The notes: a model not told the origin generated them from the sequence alone. DNA of 30,537 nucleotides from DATGEO01 sp035310015 (GCA_035310015.1 DATGEO010000129.1:1-30537), one strand, 5' to 3'. Positions 15,731 through 23,957 are shown, numbered from the stretch's first letter. Made by a program: numbers and translations.

Positions 15731-17836
15731 CTATTCGGCCTTGCCGAAGGCCTTGATCTCCTCCATCTCCTGCGGCGTCAGCTCGCGCGGCTGCTGGCCG
15801 CGGTTCAGCTTCTCCGCCTGGACGTGATGCTTGATGCCGTCGACGACCTCGGGATTCGCGAGCGTCGTGATGTCGCCCGGGCTGGTGAAGTTGGAGATGC
15901 CCGCGATGACGCGGCGCATGATCTTGCCGGAGCGCGTCTTCGGCATGTCGGCGACGATCCATACGTTCTTCGGTCTCGCGATCTTGCCGATCAGGTGCTC
16001 GATCGCGCCCGAGACCTTGTCCTCGATCTGCTTGCTCGGTTTGAGACCTGGCTTGAGCGCGACGTACATCTCGACCGCGCGCCCTCGAAGCTCGTCCACC
16101 ACCGGAACGGCCGCCGCTTCGGCGATCTCCTCCACGGTCAATGCGGCCGACTCGAGCTCCTTCGTGCCCAGGCGGTGGCCGGCGACGTTGATGACGTCGT
16201 CGACGCGGCCGAGGATCCGGAAGTAGCCGTCCTCGGCGAGCAGGGCGCCGTCACCGGCGAAGTAAGGCCAGTCGCGGAAGTCCTTGCTCTTGGGGTTCTT
16301 GTTGTACTTCTTGAAGTAGGTGCTGACGAACTTGTCCGGGTCGCCCCAGATGGTCTGGAAGATCCCGGGCCACGGGTACTTGATGCAGATGTTGCCCGCC
16401 TTGCTGCTTCCCTTTGGAATCTCGTTGCCGTTCTCGTCGAGGATCATCGGGAAGATACCCAGCACGCCGGGTCCGGCGCTGCCGGGCTTCATCTTGTCGA
16501 ACGCCGGCAGCGTCGAGCAGAGAAATCCTCCGTTCTCGGTCTGCCACCACGTGTCGACGATCACGGCCTCGTCCTTGCCCACCGTGTGGTAGTACCAGCG
16601 CCACACTTCGGGCTCGATCGGCTCGCCGACCGTGGTCATGTGCTTGAAGTGGTAGTTGTACTTGCGCGGCTCGTCCGGGCCGAGCTTGCGCAGCATGCGG
16701 ATGGTCGTCGGGGCCGTGTGGAAGATGTTCACGCCCAAACGCTCGGCGATCCTCCACGGCCGGCCCGGGTCGGGATACGTGGGTACGCCCTCGTACATCA
16801 CGCTGGTCGCCCCCAGGGCGAGCGGCCCATAGACGATGTACGAGTGACCGGTGATCCAGCCGATGTCGGCGAAGCACCAGTAGGTGTCTTCGGGATGGAT
16901 GTCCTGGTAGTACTTCGAGGTGCCGGCGACGTAAGCCAGGTAGCCCCCTGTGCTGTGCTGGCAGCCCTTCGGTCGGGCGGTGGTGCCGCTGGTGTACATG
17001 AGGAACAGCGGCGCCTCGGCCGGCATCGACACCGGATCTACGCGCTGGCCCTTGTAGTCGGCCAGTAGGTCGTTGACGATGAAGTCACGGCCGTTGACCA
17101 GCGGCGTCTTGGCCGAGTACTGGCCGGGGTGGCGCTGCCAGATGAGGACCTTTTTGACCTTGTGCCCCTGCTTCTCGGCCACGGCGACCGCCTCGTCGGC
17201 CTTCACCTTGTGGTCGAGCAGCTCACCGTTGCGGTAGTAGGCGTCCATGGTGATCAGCACGTCGCTCTGTGAGTCGGCGATGCGGTCGCCACAGGCCGCA
17301 CCGCTGAACCCTCCGAACACTTCCGAATGGATGACGCCGAGACGGGCGCACGCGAGCATGGTGACCGGCAGGTCGGGGACCATCGGCAGGTGCAGGGTCA
17401 CCCGATCACCGGCCTTGAGGCCGCAGTAGTCGCGCAGCAGGGCGGCCATTTCGTTGACCCGGGCGTAGAGCTCCTGGTAGGTGATCGCCTGTGTCACCTG
17501 GTCCTCGGGTTCGGGAACCCAGATGAACGCAGCCTTGTTGCGGTATTTCGCCAGGTGCCGGTCGACGCAGTTGAAGGACGCGTTGAGCTTGCCGCCGACG
17601 AACCACCTCCAGAAAGGCGCGTTGCTCGCGTCGAGGGTCGTGTGCCAGTACTTGTCCCAGGTCAGTAGGTCGGCGTACTCCTTGAAGCATTCGGGATAGT
17701 TCTTCTCGGCGAACCGCTCGCGGATCGCGGGGTCGTTGGCGTTCGCCTGCCCGATGAACTTCGCCGACGGGTGGAAGTACTCCTCTTCTCGCCAGTGGAC
17801 CGCAATCTCCGCCTCGGAGACCTGGACTTCACTCAT
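15731..17836 (-). CDS. acsA: acetyl-CoA synthetase (AMP-forming)
   Basis: This 701-residue cytoplasmic enzyme converts acetate, ATP and CoA to acetyl-CoA. The N-terminal ACAS domain (EYFHPSAKFIGQAN) is followed by the AMP-binding P-loop YTSGTTARPKG (281-291, where GK is more usual than AR). VDTWWQTENGG (428-437) has the tryptophan pair that limits the pocket to acetate or propionate, although the usual TGG reads NGG. GRVDDVINVAGHRL is the hinge, and Lys638 in SGKIMRR is the acetylation-controlled lysine. A tail of about 50 residues follows. ATG at 17834-17836 is chosen because GGAGG lies seven bases upstream; an in-frame start 17 codons earlier lacks one. It lies 28 bases after satP. Confidence 0.93.
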   Translation of the reverse strand: MSEVQVSEAEIAVHWREEEYFHPSAKFIGQANANDPAIRERFAEKNYPECFKEYADLLTWDKYWHTTLDASNAPFWRWFVGGKLNASFNCVDRHLAKYRNKAAFIWVPEPEDQVTQAITYQELYARVNEMAALLRDYCGLKAGDRVTLHLPMVPDLPVTMLACARLGVIHSEVFGGFSGAACGDRIADSQSDVLITMDAYYRNGELLDHKVKADEAVAVAEKQGHKVKKVLIWQRHPGQYSAKTPLVNGRDFIVNDLLADYKGQRVDPVSMPAEAPLFLMYTSGTTARPKGCQHSTGGYLAYVAGTSKYYQDIHPEDTYWCFADIGWITGHSYIVYGPLALGATSVMYEGVPTYPDPGRPWRIAERLGVNIFHTAPTTIRMLRKLGPDEPRKYNYHFKHMTTVGEPIEPEVWRWYYHTVGKDEAVIVDTWWQTENGGFLCSTLPAFDKMKPGSAGPGVLGIFPMILDENGNEIPKGSSKAGNICIKYPWPGIFQTIWGDPDKFVSTYFKKYNKNPKSKDFRDWPYFAGDGALLAEDGYFRILGRVDDVINVAGHRLGTKELESAALTVEEIAEAAAVPVVDELRGRAVEMYVALKPGLKPSKQIEDKVSGAIEHLIGKIARPKNVWIVADMPKTRSGKIMRRVIAGISNFTSPGDITTLANPEVVDGIKHHVQAEKLNRGQQPRELTPQEMEEIKAFGKAE

Positions 17837-17864
17837 GGTCGACCTCCATGACTGGGACTCATTT

Positions 17865-18464
17865 CTATGGCCAGAGCGGACCGCCAACCGGCAGTACGGC
17901 CTTGGCGCGCTGGCTGTTGGCGACGGTTGCGAAGGATGTGTACCAGGCGACGGCAGCCGTCAGGATGCCCACCCAGCCGCCGAGCTGGATCAGCCCCGTG
18001 TTGTTCCCGAAGAAGCCTATCCACAGGAGCAGCTCGGTCACCTCGAGGGTGAGGAACACGCCGAAGACGGCCATGTTGATTCGCGCGCTCAGGATGAGCA
18101 TGTAGGTGTTGAAAATGAAGAACGCAAGCAGAAACCAGCCGAGGTCGTTGGTGACATCCTTCGCCGGCACTTTGCCGGCCAGAAGCATGACGACGAAGGT
18201 GGCGAGCGCAAGCCAGAAAGCGCCGTAGGTGGAAAAAGCGGTGGCTCCGAACGTGTTGCCGGTCTTGAACTCCCACATCCCGGCGGCAAACTGGGCCAGG
18301 CCCCCGTAGAAGAACGCCAGGCCCACCCACGTCAGGTCTGGCGCAAGGCCTGCGTTGTGGGTGCTCAACACGAACGTGGTGAGCGCAAACCCGCCCAGGC
18401 CTAATGCGGCGGGGTTGGCTATGGCGACTACCGGTGGCGCCGAGGTGGTCCTGACTTCAGACAT
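17865..18464 (-). CDS. satP: acetate transporter, GPR1/FUN34/YaaH (SatP) family
   Basis: This 199-residue inner-membrane protein with six predicted helices is a likely acetate (or acetate/succinate) proton symporter or channel. The family signature NPAALGLGGFALTTFVLS is at about residues 17-34 (NPAPLGL in E. coli SatP), and FNTYMLILSARIN and the C-terminal WYTSFATVAN also fit. The start is ATG 18462-18464 with AAAGGAGG seven bases upstream; an in-frame upstream ATG adds 30 polar residues without a ribosome binding site. As first gene of the operon it is followed directly by acsA, the classic acetate uptake and activation pair. A promoter with overlapping inverted repeats lies 60-90 bases upstream. 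Confidence 0.92.
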   Translation of the reverse strand: MSEVRTTSAPPVVAIANPAALGLGGFALTTFVLSTHNAGLAPDLTWVGLAFFYGGLAQFAAGMWEFKTGNTFGATAFSTYGAFWLALATFVVMLLAGKVPAKDVTNDLGWFLLAFFIFNTYMLILSARINMAVFGVFLTLEVTELLLWIGFFGNNTGLIQLGGWVGILTAAVAWYTSFATVANSQRAKAVLPVGGPLWP

Positions 18465-18509
18465 CCCCAAGCCTCCTTTTGCGCGGGAGCCGTTACCTCC
18501 CGCCATGCC

Positions 18510-18554
18510 GAATACGTCGTTGCGAATCGTATTCCGATTCGAGATCGGCATCAA
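18510..18554 (-). promoter_or_regulatory. satP-acsA promoter with overlapping inverted-repeat operators
   Basis: On the minus strand TTGATG (18554-18549), a 17-base spacer and TACGAT (18531-18526) form a sigma-70-type promoter about 60 bases before satP. Two inverted repeats overlap the -10 box: CGAATCG (18523-18529) with CGATTCG (18535-18541), and GAATACG (18510-18516) with CGTATTC (18528-18534). They share bases, so a regulator could switch between two registers. A further hairpin CGGGAG/CTCCCG (18484-18502) sits in the leader. The rest of the 232-base divergent gap shows no clear plus-strand promoter. Confidence 0.6.
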
Positions 18555-18696
18555 ATCCGGCCCGAATCGGTGCGGAAGTTAATGCCGGCAGTCTGCGGTG
18601 AAAAGTCGTTAAGAATGCGCGCAGCCGGAGGGGTGGCTCTAACCTAGACGGCAAATCCCCGGTGGGATACCAGGGGGAGTTGGGGAGATGGGTTAA

Positions 18697-20268
18697 GTGC
18701 AGCCTGGCATCGTCGCTCTCCGGCGAGCGATCACGGCCGCCTGGCAGGAAGACCTCCGGGCAGTTAGGCACGACCGCTACGACCTGGAGAAGGGGAAGGA
18801 GGCCTGGAGCTTCATCCAGCGCTTCTACAACCTGGTGGCCGAGCTCCGGACGCCCATCCAGCGCGCCTGGGGCCCCGGCGGCCTGGTGCACGTGGCCGAC
18901 AGCCCCGACGTCGGCGGCCCCGGTCCACGCGTCTCTTTGACCCGCGTCAAGCTCCGCAACCACGGCACCCTGGTGGCGGTCGAGGCGTCGACCCACAACG
19001 AGGGCGAGGCCAAGCCCAACCCGGGACTGGGCATCGATCGCGAGTTCGAGGTCGCGACGGTCGGCCCCTACCGCTACGTGCAGGAGCTTTACGGCACTCT
19101 CGTCTCCTTCCTCCAGACGGCGCTCAGCGTCGACCTCGAGCTGGGCGGGTCGCGGTGGCTCTACGAGCAGGAGGCGGCGACCGCCTTCATGGCGGCCTGC
19201 CGTTGGCCGGCGATCGCCGAGCTGTACCAGCGCGTCGCCCGCGAGTACGCCGTCGAGGACAGCTTCGAGAAGGTGATCGAGAGCTTCGCCCCGGGCACCA
19301 CCCAGAACGGCGAGACCGAGGTGCGCCTGAGCCTCGAGGAGCTGCACCGCTGCCGGGACACCGACGCCGACATCGCGAACTTCGTGCGCGCCGTGCGCCT
19401 GGCCGTCGTCGCCGACGAGTCGGACCAGCGCATCGCGTCAGAGGACGTTGCGCAAGAGCTGCAGCTGACGCCGGGCGCGGTCATGAAGCTGGGGCGGCTC
19501 CTGCGCGACGAGCGTGACGTCTGGCGCGAGGGTGACGCCACGGACGACTTCTCGGCGTGGAACTTCATCCCGTCCTTCAACGTCCACTTCTTCCGCCGCG
19601 TCTCGACCGTCGACGACTACCTCGCGATCGAATCGACGCTCAACCCCAAGGGCCAGGGTGCGAACGGCGCGGTCACACCGCGGGACGATTCGGTCGGCGC
19701 CGAGCGCTCGACGGCGCTGCCCGACGGGATCGTCACTTTCCTGATGACCGACGTCGTCGAGTCGACTCCCCTCTGGCTGCGCAGCCGAGCCCAGATGTAC
19801 GTCGCGATGAAGCGGCACGACCAGCTGCTGACGCAGGCGATCGAGGCCAACAACGGCGTGGTGCTCAAGGAGCGCGGGGAAGGCGACAGCTTCTTCGCCG
19901 TGTTCCTGCGCGCCACCGACGCGCTGGCGGCGGCGGTCGACGGCCAGCGCGCGCTGCAGGCCGAGTCTTGGCCCGACGACATCCCGATCCGCGTGCGCAT
20001 GGCGATCCTGACCGGCGAGGCCGACGCCGACGACGGCGACTACCGGGCGCCTGCGGTCAACCGCTGCGCGAAGCTCCGCCGCCGGGCGGTCGGGCAGCAG
20101 ATCCTGGTCTCGGAGACGACCTACTCGATCGTCGCCGACATCATGCGCGAGGACCTTCAGCTGCTCAGCGTCGGCCATCGCCGCCTGGAGGGCCACGACC
20201 GGCCGGAGCAGGTCTACGTCCTGCAGCACCCGGAGGTCGTGCTCGAGGCGAGCGTCCCCGAAGACTGA
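18697..20268 (+). CDS. class III adenylate/guanylate cyclase with unrecognised N-terminal region
   Basis: This 523-residue protein looks soluble. Residues about 343-510 form a class III nucleotide cyclase domain predicted to make cAMP (or cGMP). VTFLMTDVVEST contains metal ligand Asp352, KERGEGDSFFAVF has substrate-binding Lys391 and the second metal ligand Asp397, and PAVNRCAKL supplies the transition-state Asn455 and the nearby arginine. All catalytic positions look intact. The sequence is of the type fused to LuxR/TPR regulators, but no ATPase is present. Residues 1-310 were not recognised; IASEDVAQELQLTPGAVMKLGRLL (247-270) looks like a helix-turn-helix. The start GTG 18697-18699 follows GGGGAGATGGG. 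It is divergent from satP. Confidence 0.82.
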   Translation: MQPGIVALRRAITAAWQEDLRAVRHDRYDLEKGKEAWSFIQRFYNLVAELRTPIQRAWGPGGLVHVADSPDVGGPGPRVSLTRVKLRNHGTLVAVEASTHNEGEAKPNPGLGIDREFEVATVGPYRYVQELYGTLVSFLQTALSVDLELGGSRWLYEQEAATAFMAACRWPAIAELYQRVAREYAVEDSFEKVIESFAPGTTQNGETEVRLSLEELHRCRDTDADIANFVRAVRLAVVADESDQRIASEDVAQELQLTPGAVMKLGRLLRDERDVWREGDATDDFSAWNFIPSFNVHFFRRVSTVDDYLAIESTLNPKGQGANGAVTPRDDSVGAERSTALPDGIVTFLMTDVVESTPLWLRSRAQMYVAMKRHDQLLTQAIEANNGVVLKERGEGDSFFAVFLRATDALAAAVDGQRALQAESWPDDIPIRVRMAILTGEADADDGDYRAPAVNRCAKLRRRAVGQQILVSETTYSIVADIMREDLQLLSVGHRRLEGHDRPEQVYVLQHPEVVLEASVPED

Positions 20269-20298
20269 CGGCCTCACACGCCGCCTCCGGCTGTCCCT

Positions 20299-21324
20299 AT
20301 GCTGGGCCGGAAGCAACTCATGCGGGAGGCGGTTCCATTTAACTCGATGAATCGCGTGATCGACCGGTACTCCGTGGTCTTCGTGGCGCTGGCCGCGACG
20401 CTCTGGGCTTCGGACGCTTACTTCCGCAACCAGCTGATCAGCCACCTGACCGCCACCGAGATCGTGGTCGCCGAGGATGCCCTGGTCGCGATCTTCCTGG
20501 CGGGCGTGCTCTACCGCAGCCGCGGCGAGCTGAAGAAGCTGACGCCGCGGGGCTGGTTGGCGGTGGGCATCATCGCCGCGGGCGCGCAGGCGGTGGCCAC
20601 CATCCTGTTCACGTACTCGTTCTCGTACCGGATCTACGCCGAGACATTCGTGCTGCAGCAGACCCAGCCCCTCATCGCCATCGCACTCGCCTGGATCGTG
20701 CTCGGCGAGCGCCGCCGGCCGTGGTTCTGGGCCATGGCCGCGCTGGCCCTGGTCGCCGTCTACATGGTGGTGTTCGCGCAGGATCCGCTGCAGCCGGTGT
20801 CGGCCCTGCAGCACGGGCGCCTCGAGGCGGGATTGCTCGCGCTCGGAGCCGCAGCCCTTTGGGCCAGCGGCACCGTGCTGGGTCGGTTCGCGCTGGGGAG
20901 CATCTCCTTCTGGAGCATGACCGCGCTGCGCTTCACCCTCGCGCTGCCTGTGCTGATCATCATCGTGCTCGCCCAGGAAGGCGCGGCCGGGTTCACGCAC
21001 TACCGGTTCAGCGACTTCGTGCCCAACCTGCTGGCGATCGCGATCCTGCCGGGCCTGGTGGCGCTGCTCCTGTACTACCGCGCGCTTTCGCGCACTCCGG
21101 CCTCGCTCGCGACCATCGCGGAGATGGCCTACCCGGTGGCCGCGACGCTCATCGCGTCAGGGCCGCCGCCGTGGGGCTTCAGCCAGCCGCTGTATCCCGC
21201 GCAGATCGCAGGCACGGTCCTCCTGCTGGTCGTCATCGGCGTGCTCGGGTGGACGAAGGAGAAGGTGCCGCCGGTCGTGCAGGCAAAGGCGGACGCCGCT
21301 TCGCTCGAGCTGGCGGCGAGCTGA
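20299..21324 (+). CDS. EamA-type transporter (drug/metabolite transporter superfamily)
   Basis: This 341-residue inner-membrane protein has ten predicted helices forming two EamA repeats (about residues 24-165 and 182-320). Repeat-typical phrases are TLWASDAYF and FVLQQTQPLIAIALAWIVLGERRRPWFWAMAALALVAVY in the first half, and AALWASGTVLGRFAL with SLATIAEMAYPVAATLIA in the second. Such proteins export or import small metabolites, and the substrate cannot be inferred. ATG 20299 is used; ATGs at 20320 and 20347 are also possible, the first with GGAAG upstream, and neither cuts into a helix. It lies 30 bases after the cyclase and ends seven bases from a convergent MarR gene. Confidence 0.87.
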   Translation: MLGRKQLMREAVPFNSMNRVIDRYSVVFVALAATLWASDAYFRNQLISHLTATEIVVAEDALVAIFLAGVLYRSRGELKKLTPRGWLAVGIIAAGAQAVATILFTYSFSYRIYAETFVLQQTQPLIAIALAWIVLGERRRPWFWAMAALALVAVYMVVFAQDPLQPVSALQHGRLEAGLLALGAAALWASGTVLGRFALGSISFWSMTALRFTLALPVLIIIVLAQEGAAGFTHYRFSDFVPNLLAIAILPGLVALLLYYRALSRTPASLATIAEMAYPVAATLIASGPPPWGFSQPLYPAQIAGTVLLLVVIGVLGWTKEKVPPVVQAKADAASLELAAS

Positions 21325-21331
21325 GGCCCCG

Positions 21332-21763
21332 TTAGGGGATCTTTCGCAGCGCTTCCTGAAGGGCCTCGAGGTCTTCCGGCTCGAGATGCCTGGTCAGGTT
21401 CTCGCGCAGGCTGCGGACGAATACCCCATGCGCGCGCTTGTGGGCCGCCTTGCCCTGCGCGGTGATGTGAGCGAAGGCGCCGCGCCGGTCGGTCGGGCAT
21501 TCCTGGCGCTCGATGAGCCCGGCCTTGATCATCTGGTCGAGCCTTCGCGACGCGCCGCTGTCGGTGATCCCGCTCTCCTTCGCCAGCTCCTGGAAGCGCA
21601 GCAGGCCGCCCGGAGCGCGGGTCAGGTGGTTGAGGACCTCAAACCAGCCGAGAGGGATGCCGGCGCCGGGAAGCATGTCCTTCTCCAACGCCGCCGCCAT
21701 CAGGTTGTGGGCGCGCGTGAGGCCTTCCCACAGCTTGGCGGAGTCGGATTCGGCGCTCGGCAT
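21332..21763 (-). CDS. MarR-family transcriptional regulator
   Basis: This 143-residue winged helix-turn-helix repressor has GLLRFQELAKESGITDSGASRRLDQMIKAGLIER (about 53-86) as the DNA-binding helix pair, and ECPTDRRGAFAHITAQGKAA as the wing with the conserved DRR. The N- and C-terminal helices should form the dimer interface. It starts 15 bases after the yceI stop on the same strand and most likely controls the yceI-marR unit through the inverted repeat at 22378-22389. No conserved cysteine for redox sensing is visible; the single Cys is in the wing. The start is ATG 21761-21763. Confidence 0.9.
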   Translation of the reverse strand: MPSAESDSAKLWEGLTRAHNLMAAALEKDMLPGAGIPLGWFEVLNHLTRAPGGLLRFQELAKESGITDSGASRRLDQMIKAGLIERQECPTDRRGAFAHITAQGKAAHKRAHGVFVRSLRENLTRHLEPEDLEALQEALRKIP

Positions 21764-21778
21764 CTCTAGCCACGTGAA

Positions 21779-22333
21779 TTATGCGGAGACGGCTTCCGCC
21801 GCTTCCGCCGCCTTGACCACGATCTCGGCGTCGAGATTGATCTTGATGACGTGGCCGGCAAACGGCACTGCGCCGGCGACACCGTCCCAGTTCAGGCCGA
21901 AGTCCATCCGGTTGACCTGTCCGCTGGCGCTCACGCCGAGGCGCTCGAGGCCGCCGAACGGGTCGGCCAGGCGGCCCTCGATGTTGCCGGTGAGCTCGAT
22001 CGGGCGGGTGGTGTCCTTGATCGTCAGGTCTCCCTTGACGCGGTAGGTCTCGTCGTCGAGCTTCTCGATGCCGGTGACGGCGAACGTCAGGTACGGGTAC
22101 TTCTCGACGTCGAAGAAGTCCGCCGAGCGCAGGTGGTTGTCCCGCTGCTCGTTGCGGGTGTCGAGGCTGGCGACGCTCACCTTGACCGTGCCGCGGGCCT
22201 GGGTCAGGTCGTCGTCGGGGCCTTCCAATGCACCTTCGAACTTGGCGAAGTGGCCGTGCACCGTGGTCACGGCGAGGTGCTTCGCGCTGAAGCCGATGTT
22301 GGTGTGGGCGGGGTCGATTTCGTAGCGGACCAT
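21779..22333 (-). CDS. YceI-family lipid/isoprenoid-binding protein (cytoplasmic form)
   Basis: This 184-residue lipocalin-like beta barrel protein of the YceI family binds polyprenoid or amide lipids in known members. Visible family features are YEIDPAHTNIGFSAKHL at the N-terminus, SVASLDTRNEQRDNHLRSADFFDVEKYP, LTIKDTTRPIEL and GKxxR-like FGLNWDG near the end. No signal peptide precedes the domain, unlike E. coli YceI. The start is ATG 22331-22333, chosen for AGGAGG eight bases upstream; the frame continues upstream without a binding site. It is transcribed with marR. Confidence 0.9.
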   Translation of the reverse strand: MVRYEIDPAHTNIGFSAKHLAVTTVHGHFAKFEGALEGPDDDLTQARGTVKVSVASLDTRNEQRDNHLRSADFFDVEKYPYLTFAVTGIEKLDDETYRVKGDLTIKDTTRPIELTGNIEGRLADPFGGLERLGVSASGQVNRMDFGLNWDGVAGAVPFAGHVIKINLDAEIVVKAAEAAEAVSA

Positions 22334-22377
22334 TCTTGGTCGCCTCCTTTTCTGTGTTGGTATCCAGAGCAACTTGC

Positions 22378-22389
22378 TTGCGCACGCAA
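22378..22389 (-). promoter_or_regulatory. inverted repeat upstream of yceI, probable MarR operator
   Basis: TTGCG-CA-CGCAA is a perfect inverted repeat about 45 bases before the yceI start. A third TTGC lies just beside it (22375-22378), so the element could be read in two registers. Size and position suit autoregulation by the MarR protein in the same unit. No full -35/-10 pair is clear. Confidence 0.45.
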
Positions 22390-22537
22390 CTATTCCCCCC
22401 CCTGGGATTCGTCTGACCGCCAGCCGGCAGAGTGGCGTCAACGGCGACGATGGCGCCATAGGGGCTTGCCGAGCCCGCGGGTCTGACTGCTCGGGCTCAT
22501 CCGGCCCGACGCAGAGCGTGTGGGCGCGCTCTTCCTT

Positions 22538-22573
22538 ATATATGGCCCCAGGGCGATATATGGCCTCTGGGCG
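22538..22573. repeat. 18-bp tandem direct repeat in the 22390-22650 gap
   Basis: ATATATGGCCCCAGGGCG is followed at once by ATATATGGCCTCTGGGCG, differing at two positions. The ATATAT cores stand out in GC-rich DNA. They lie in a gap of about 300 bases between two minus-strand units. The gap also has a C-run (22394-22401) and a short plus-strand hydrophobic reading VYVVAFIVINAVL (about 22598-22636) that has no good start and runs into the next gene. No convincing gene is seen here. Confidence 0.6.
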
Positions 22574-22650
22574 CTGTTCGGGTTCGCGGCTCGGGGTCTA
22601 CGTGGTCGCCTTCATCGTCATCAACGCCGTCTTGATGCGGCGCCGGAACG

Positions 22651-23139
22651 TCACGGCTTGGCTTCCAGCCTCGCGGCATAGGCGCGGTTGGCGCGCCGGC
22701 CGCTCCAGGCGATGCCGGCGACCATGACCACGACGTAGGCCGCGAGCGCGACCGCGAGCACGATCGGGCCCGTCTCGTGCGCGGCGAGGGCGCTGCCGAG
22801 CGGGCCCCAATCCACCGTCGCCGCGGCGTTCAGCCAGGCGATGAGGCCGGTGATGAACGCGGCGCAGACCAGCGTCCAGCGCTTCTCGGCCACGGTCATC
22901 TGGGAAAGGTCGAAGCGCCGCTGGCGCGGCGTCACCGGTATGCGGCCGAGGCGGGTGAGGAGCGCGATCCACACCAGCAGCATCACGAGACCGATGGCGA
23001 GCGCGATCCACGGATAGGCCGTCTTGTCCATCGGCGAAAGGTCCGAGGAGCCCGCCCACGCAGCCATCGGCAGCGCCCAGATGACGCTGCTGAGCGCGGC
23101 GAAGCCGGCCCGGCCGTAGCGCTCGACGAGACCGTTCAC
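22651..23139 (-). CDS. unrecognised membrane protein with four helices
   Basis: This 162-residue protein was not recognised. Four hydrophobic segments are visible (about residues 13-30, 40-58, 82-101 and 115-140), separated by a basic loop (TRLGRIPVTPRQRRFDLSQMTVAEKRW), and the C-terminus is basic. GTG 23137-23139 overlaps the stop of the upstream NAD(P)-binding gene as GTGA; an adjacent GTG (23140-23142) is the alternative. Upstream in-frame sequence is antisense-like to that gene. The overlap implies coupled translation and probably a shared process. Confidence 0.7.
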   Translation of the reverse strand: MNGLVERYGRAGFAALSSVIWALPMAAWAGSSDLSPMDKTAYPWIALAIGLVMLLVWIALLTRLGRIPVTPRQRRFDLSQMTVAEKRWTLVCAAFITGLIAWLNAAATVDWGPLGSALAAHETGPIVLAVALAAYVVVMVAGIAWSGRRANRAYAARLEAKP

Positions 23140-23909
23140 CACCGCCCGTACTTTCGCACGAGGTACTGCTCGAATTTCACAGTTCCGTCCTTGTGTTCGG
23201 GCACGAGCAGCTTGCCGGCCGCGAACTGGCCGCTGAAGGCGAAGGGAATGGGCAGGTTGACGAGCCGGCGGTTCTGCCTTCGGGCTTTGAGCCAGGACTC
23301 GGCGAGGCTTCTGAACGTGCGCACCTCCGGGCCGCCGAAGTCGGGAACCCTGCCCGCGGGTGGCCCGAGCGCGAGCTCGGTGAGGCGGCGCGCGACCTCC
23401 CGCGCGTCGACGGGCTGGAACTGCCAGGCCAGCGGAACCATCGCGAGCCCTGGAATGCTGCAGAACCTGCTCAAAAAGAAGTCGATCGAGGCGTGGAACT
23501 TCGTCGCGCGCAAGATCGTCCACGGCAGCGAGCCCTCGCGCACGACCTTCTCCGCCTCGAGCTTGCGCGTGTAGTACGGGTACGCGACGCCCTCCATGCC
23601 GACGATGGAGATGAACACGAGGTGCTTCACGTGGGCACGGGCCGCAGCCTCGATGAGGCGGCGAGTCCCGACCACGTCCGTCGCGTGCAGACGCCACGGC
23701 TGGGCCGCGGCCGAGGCCGCGTGAACGATCACCTCGATGTCTTCGAGCGCGCGATCGAGACTGGCGCCGCTCGCGAGGTCGCCCTGCGCCCAGTCACCGC
23801 CCGTTCCGGGCTTACGGCTCAGGACGCGCGCGCGATGGCCCGCGCTGCGGAGCTCGGCCACGACCTCGTGACCCAGCGCCCCCGTGCCACCGGTGACGAG
23901 AGCGTTCAT
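23136..23909 (-). CDS. NAD(P)-binding Rossmann protein, NmrA/atypical SDR type
   Basis: This 257-residue cytoplasmic protein has a Rossmann fold with ALVTGGTGALGHEVV (3-17) as the nucleotide loop. Arg residues in HRARVLSRKPG suggest NADP(H). VIVHAASAA and the conserved HLVFISIVGMEGVAYPYYTRKLEAEK, with Tyr and Lys at the SDR catalytic spacing, follow. It is close to NmrA/YtfG-like quinone reductase-type or NAD(P)H-binding regulators; the true substrate is unknown. ATG 23907-23909 begins just before the fold; in-frame sequence further upstream has no ribosome binding site. It is coupled to the membrane protein gene and divergent from the helicase. Confidence 0.85.
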   Translation of the reverse strand: MNALVTGGTGALGHEVVAELRSAGHRARVLSRKPGTGGDWAQGDLASGASLDRALEDIEVIVHAASAAAQPWRLHATDVVGTRRLIEAAARAHVKHLVFISIVGMEGVAYPYYTRKLEAEKVVREGSLPWTILRATKFHASIDFFLSRFCSIPGLAMVPLAWQFQPVDAREVARRLTELALGPPAGRVPDFGGPEVRTFRSLAESWLKARRQNRRLVNLPIPFAFSGQFAAGKLLVPEHKDGTVKFEQYLVRKYGRW

Positions 23910-23957
23910 GGGTCTAAATTCTGTGCGCCTCGCCGTTTCCCGTAGACTGGTGTCCTC

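Noticed and set aside
22374..22727. A 117-codon plus-strand gene
   Set aside because: It has no ribosome binding site, its second half is antisense to the membrane protein gene, and only a short hydrophobic stretch looks protein-like.
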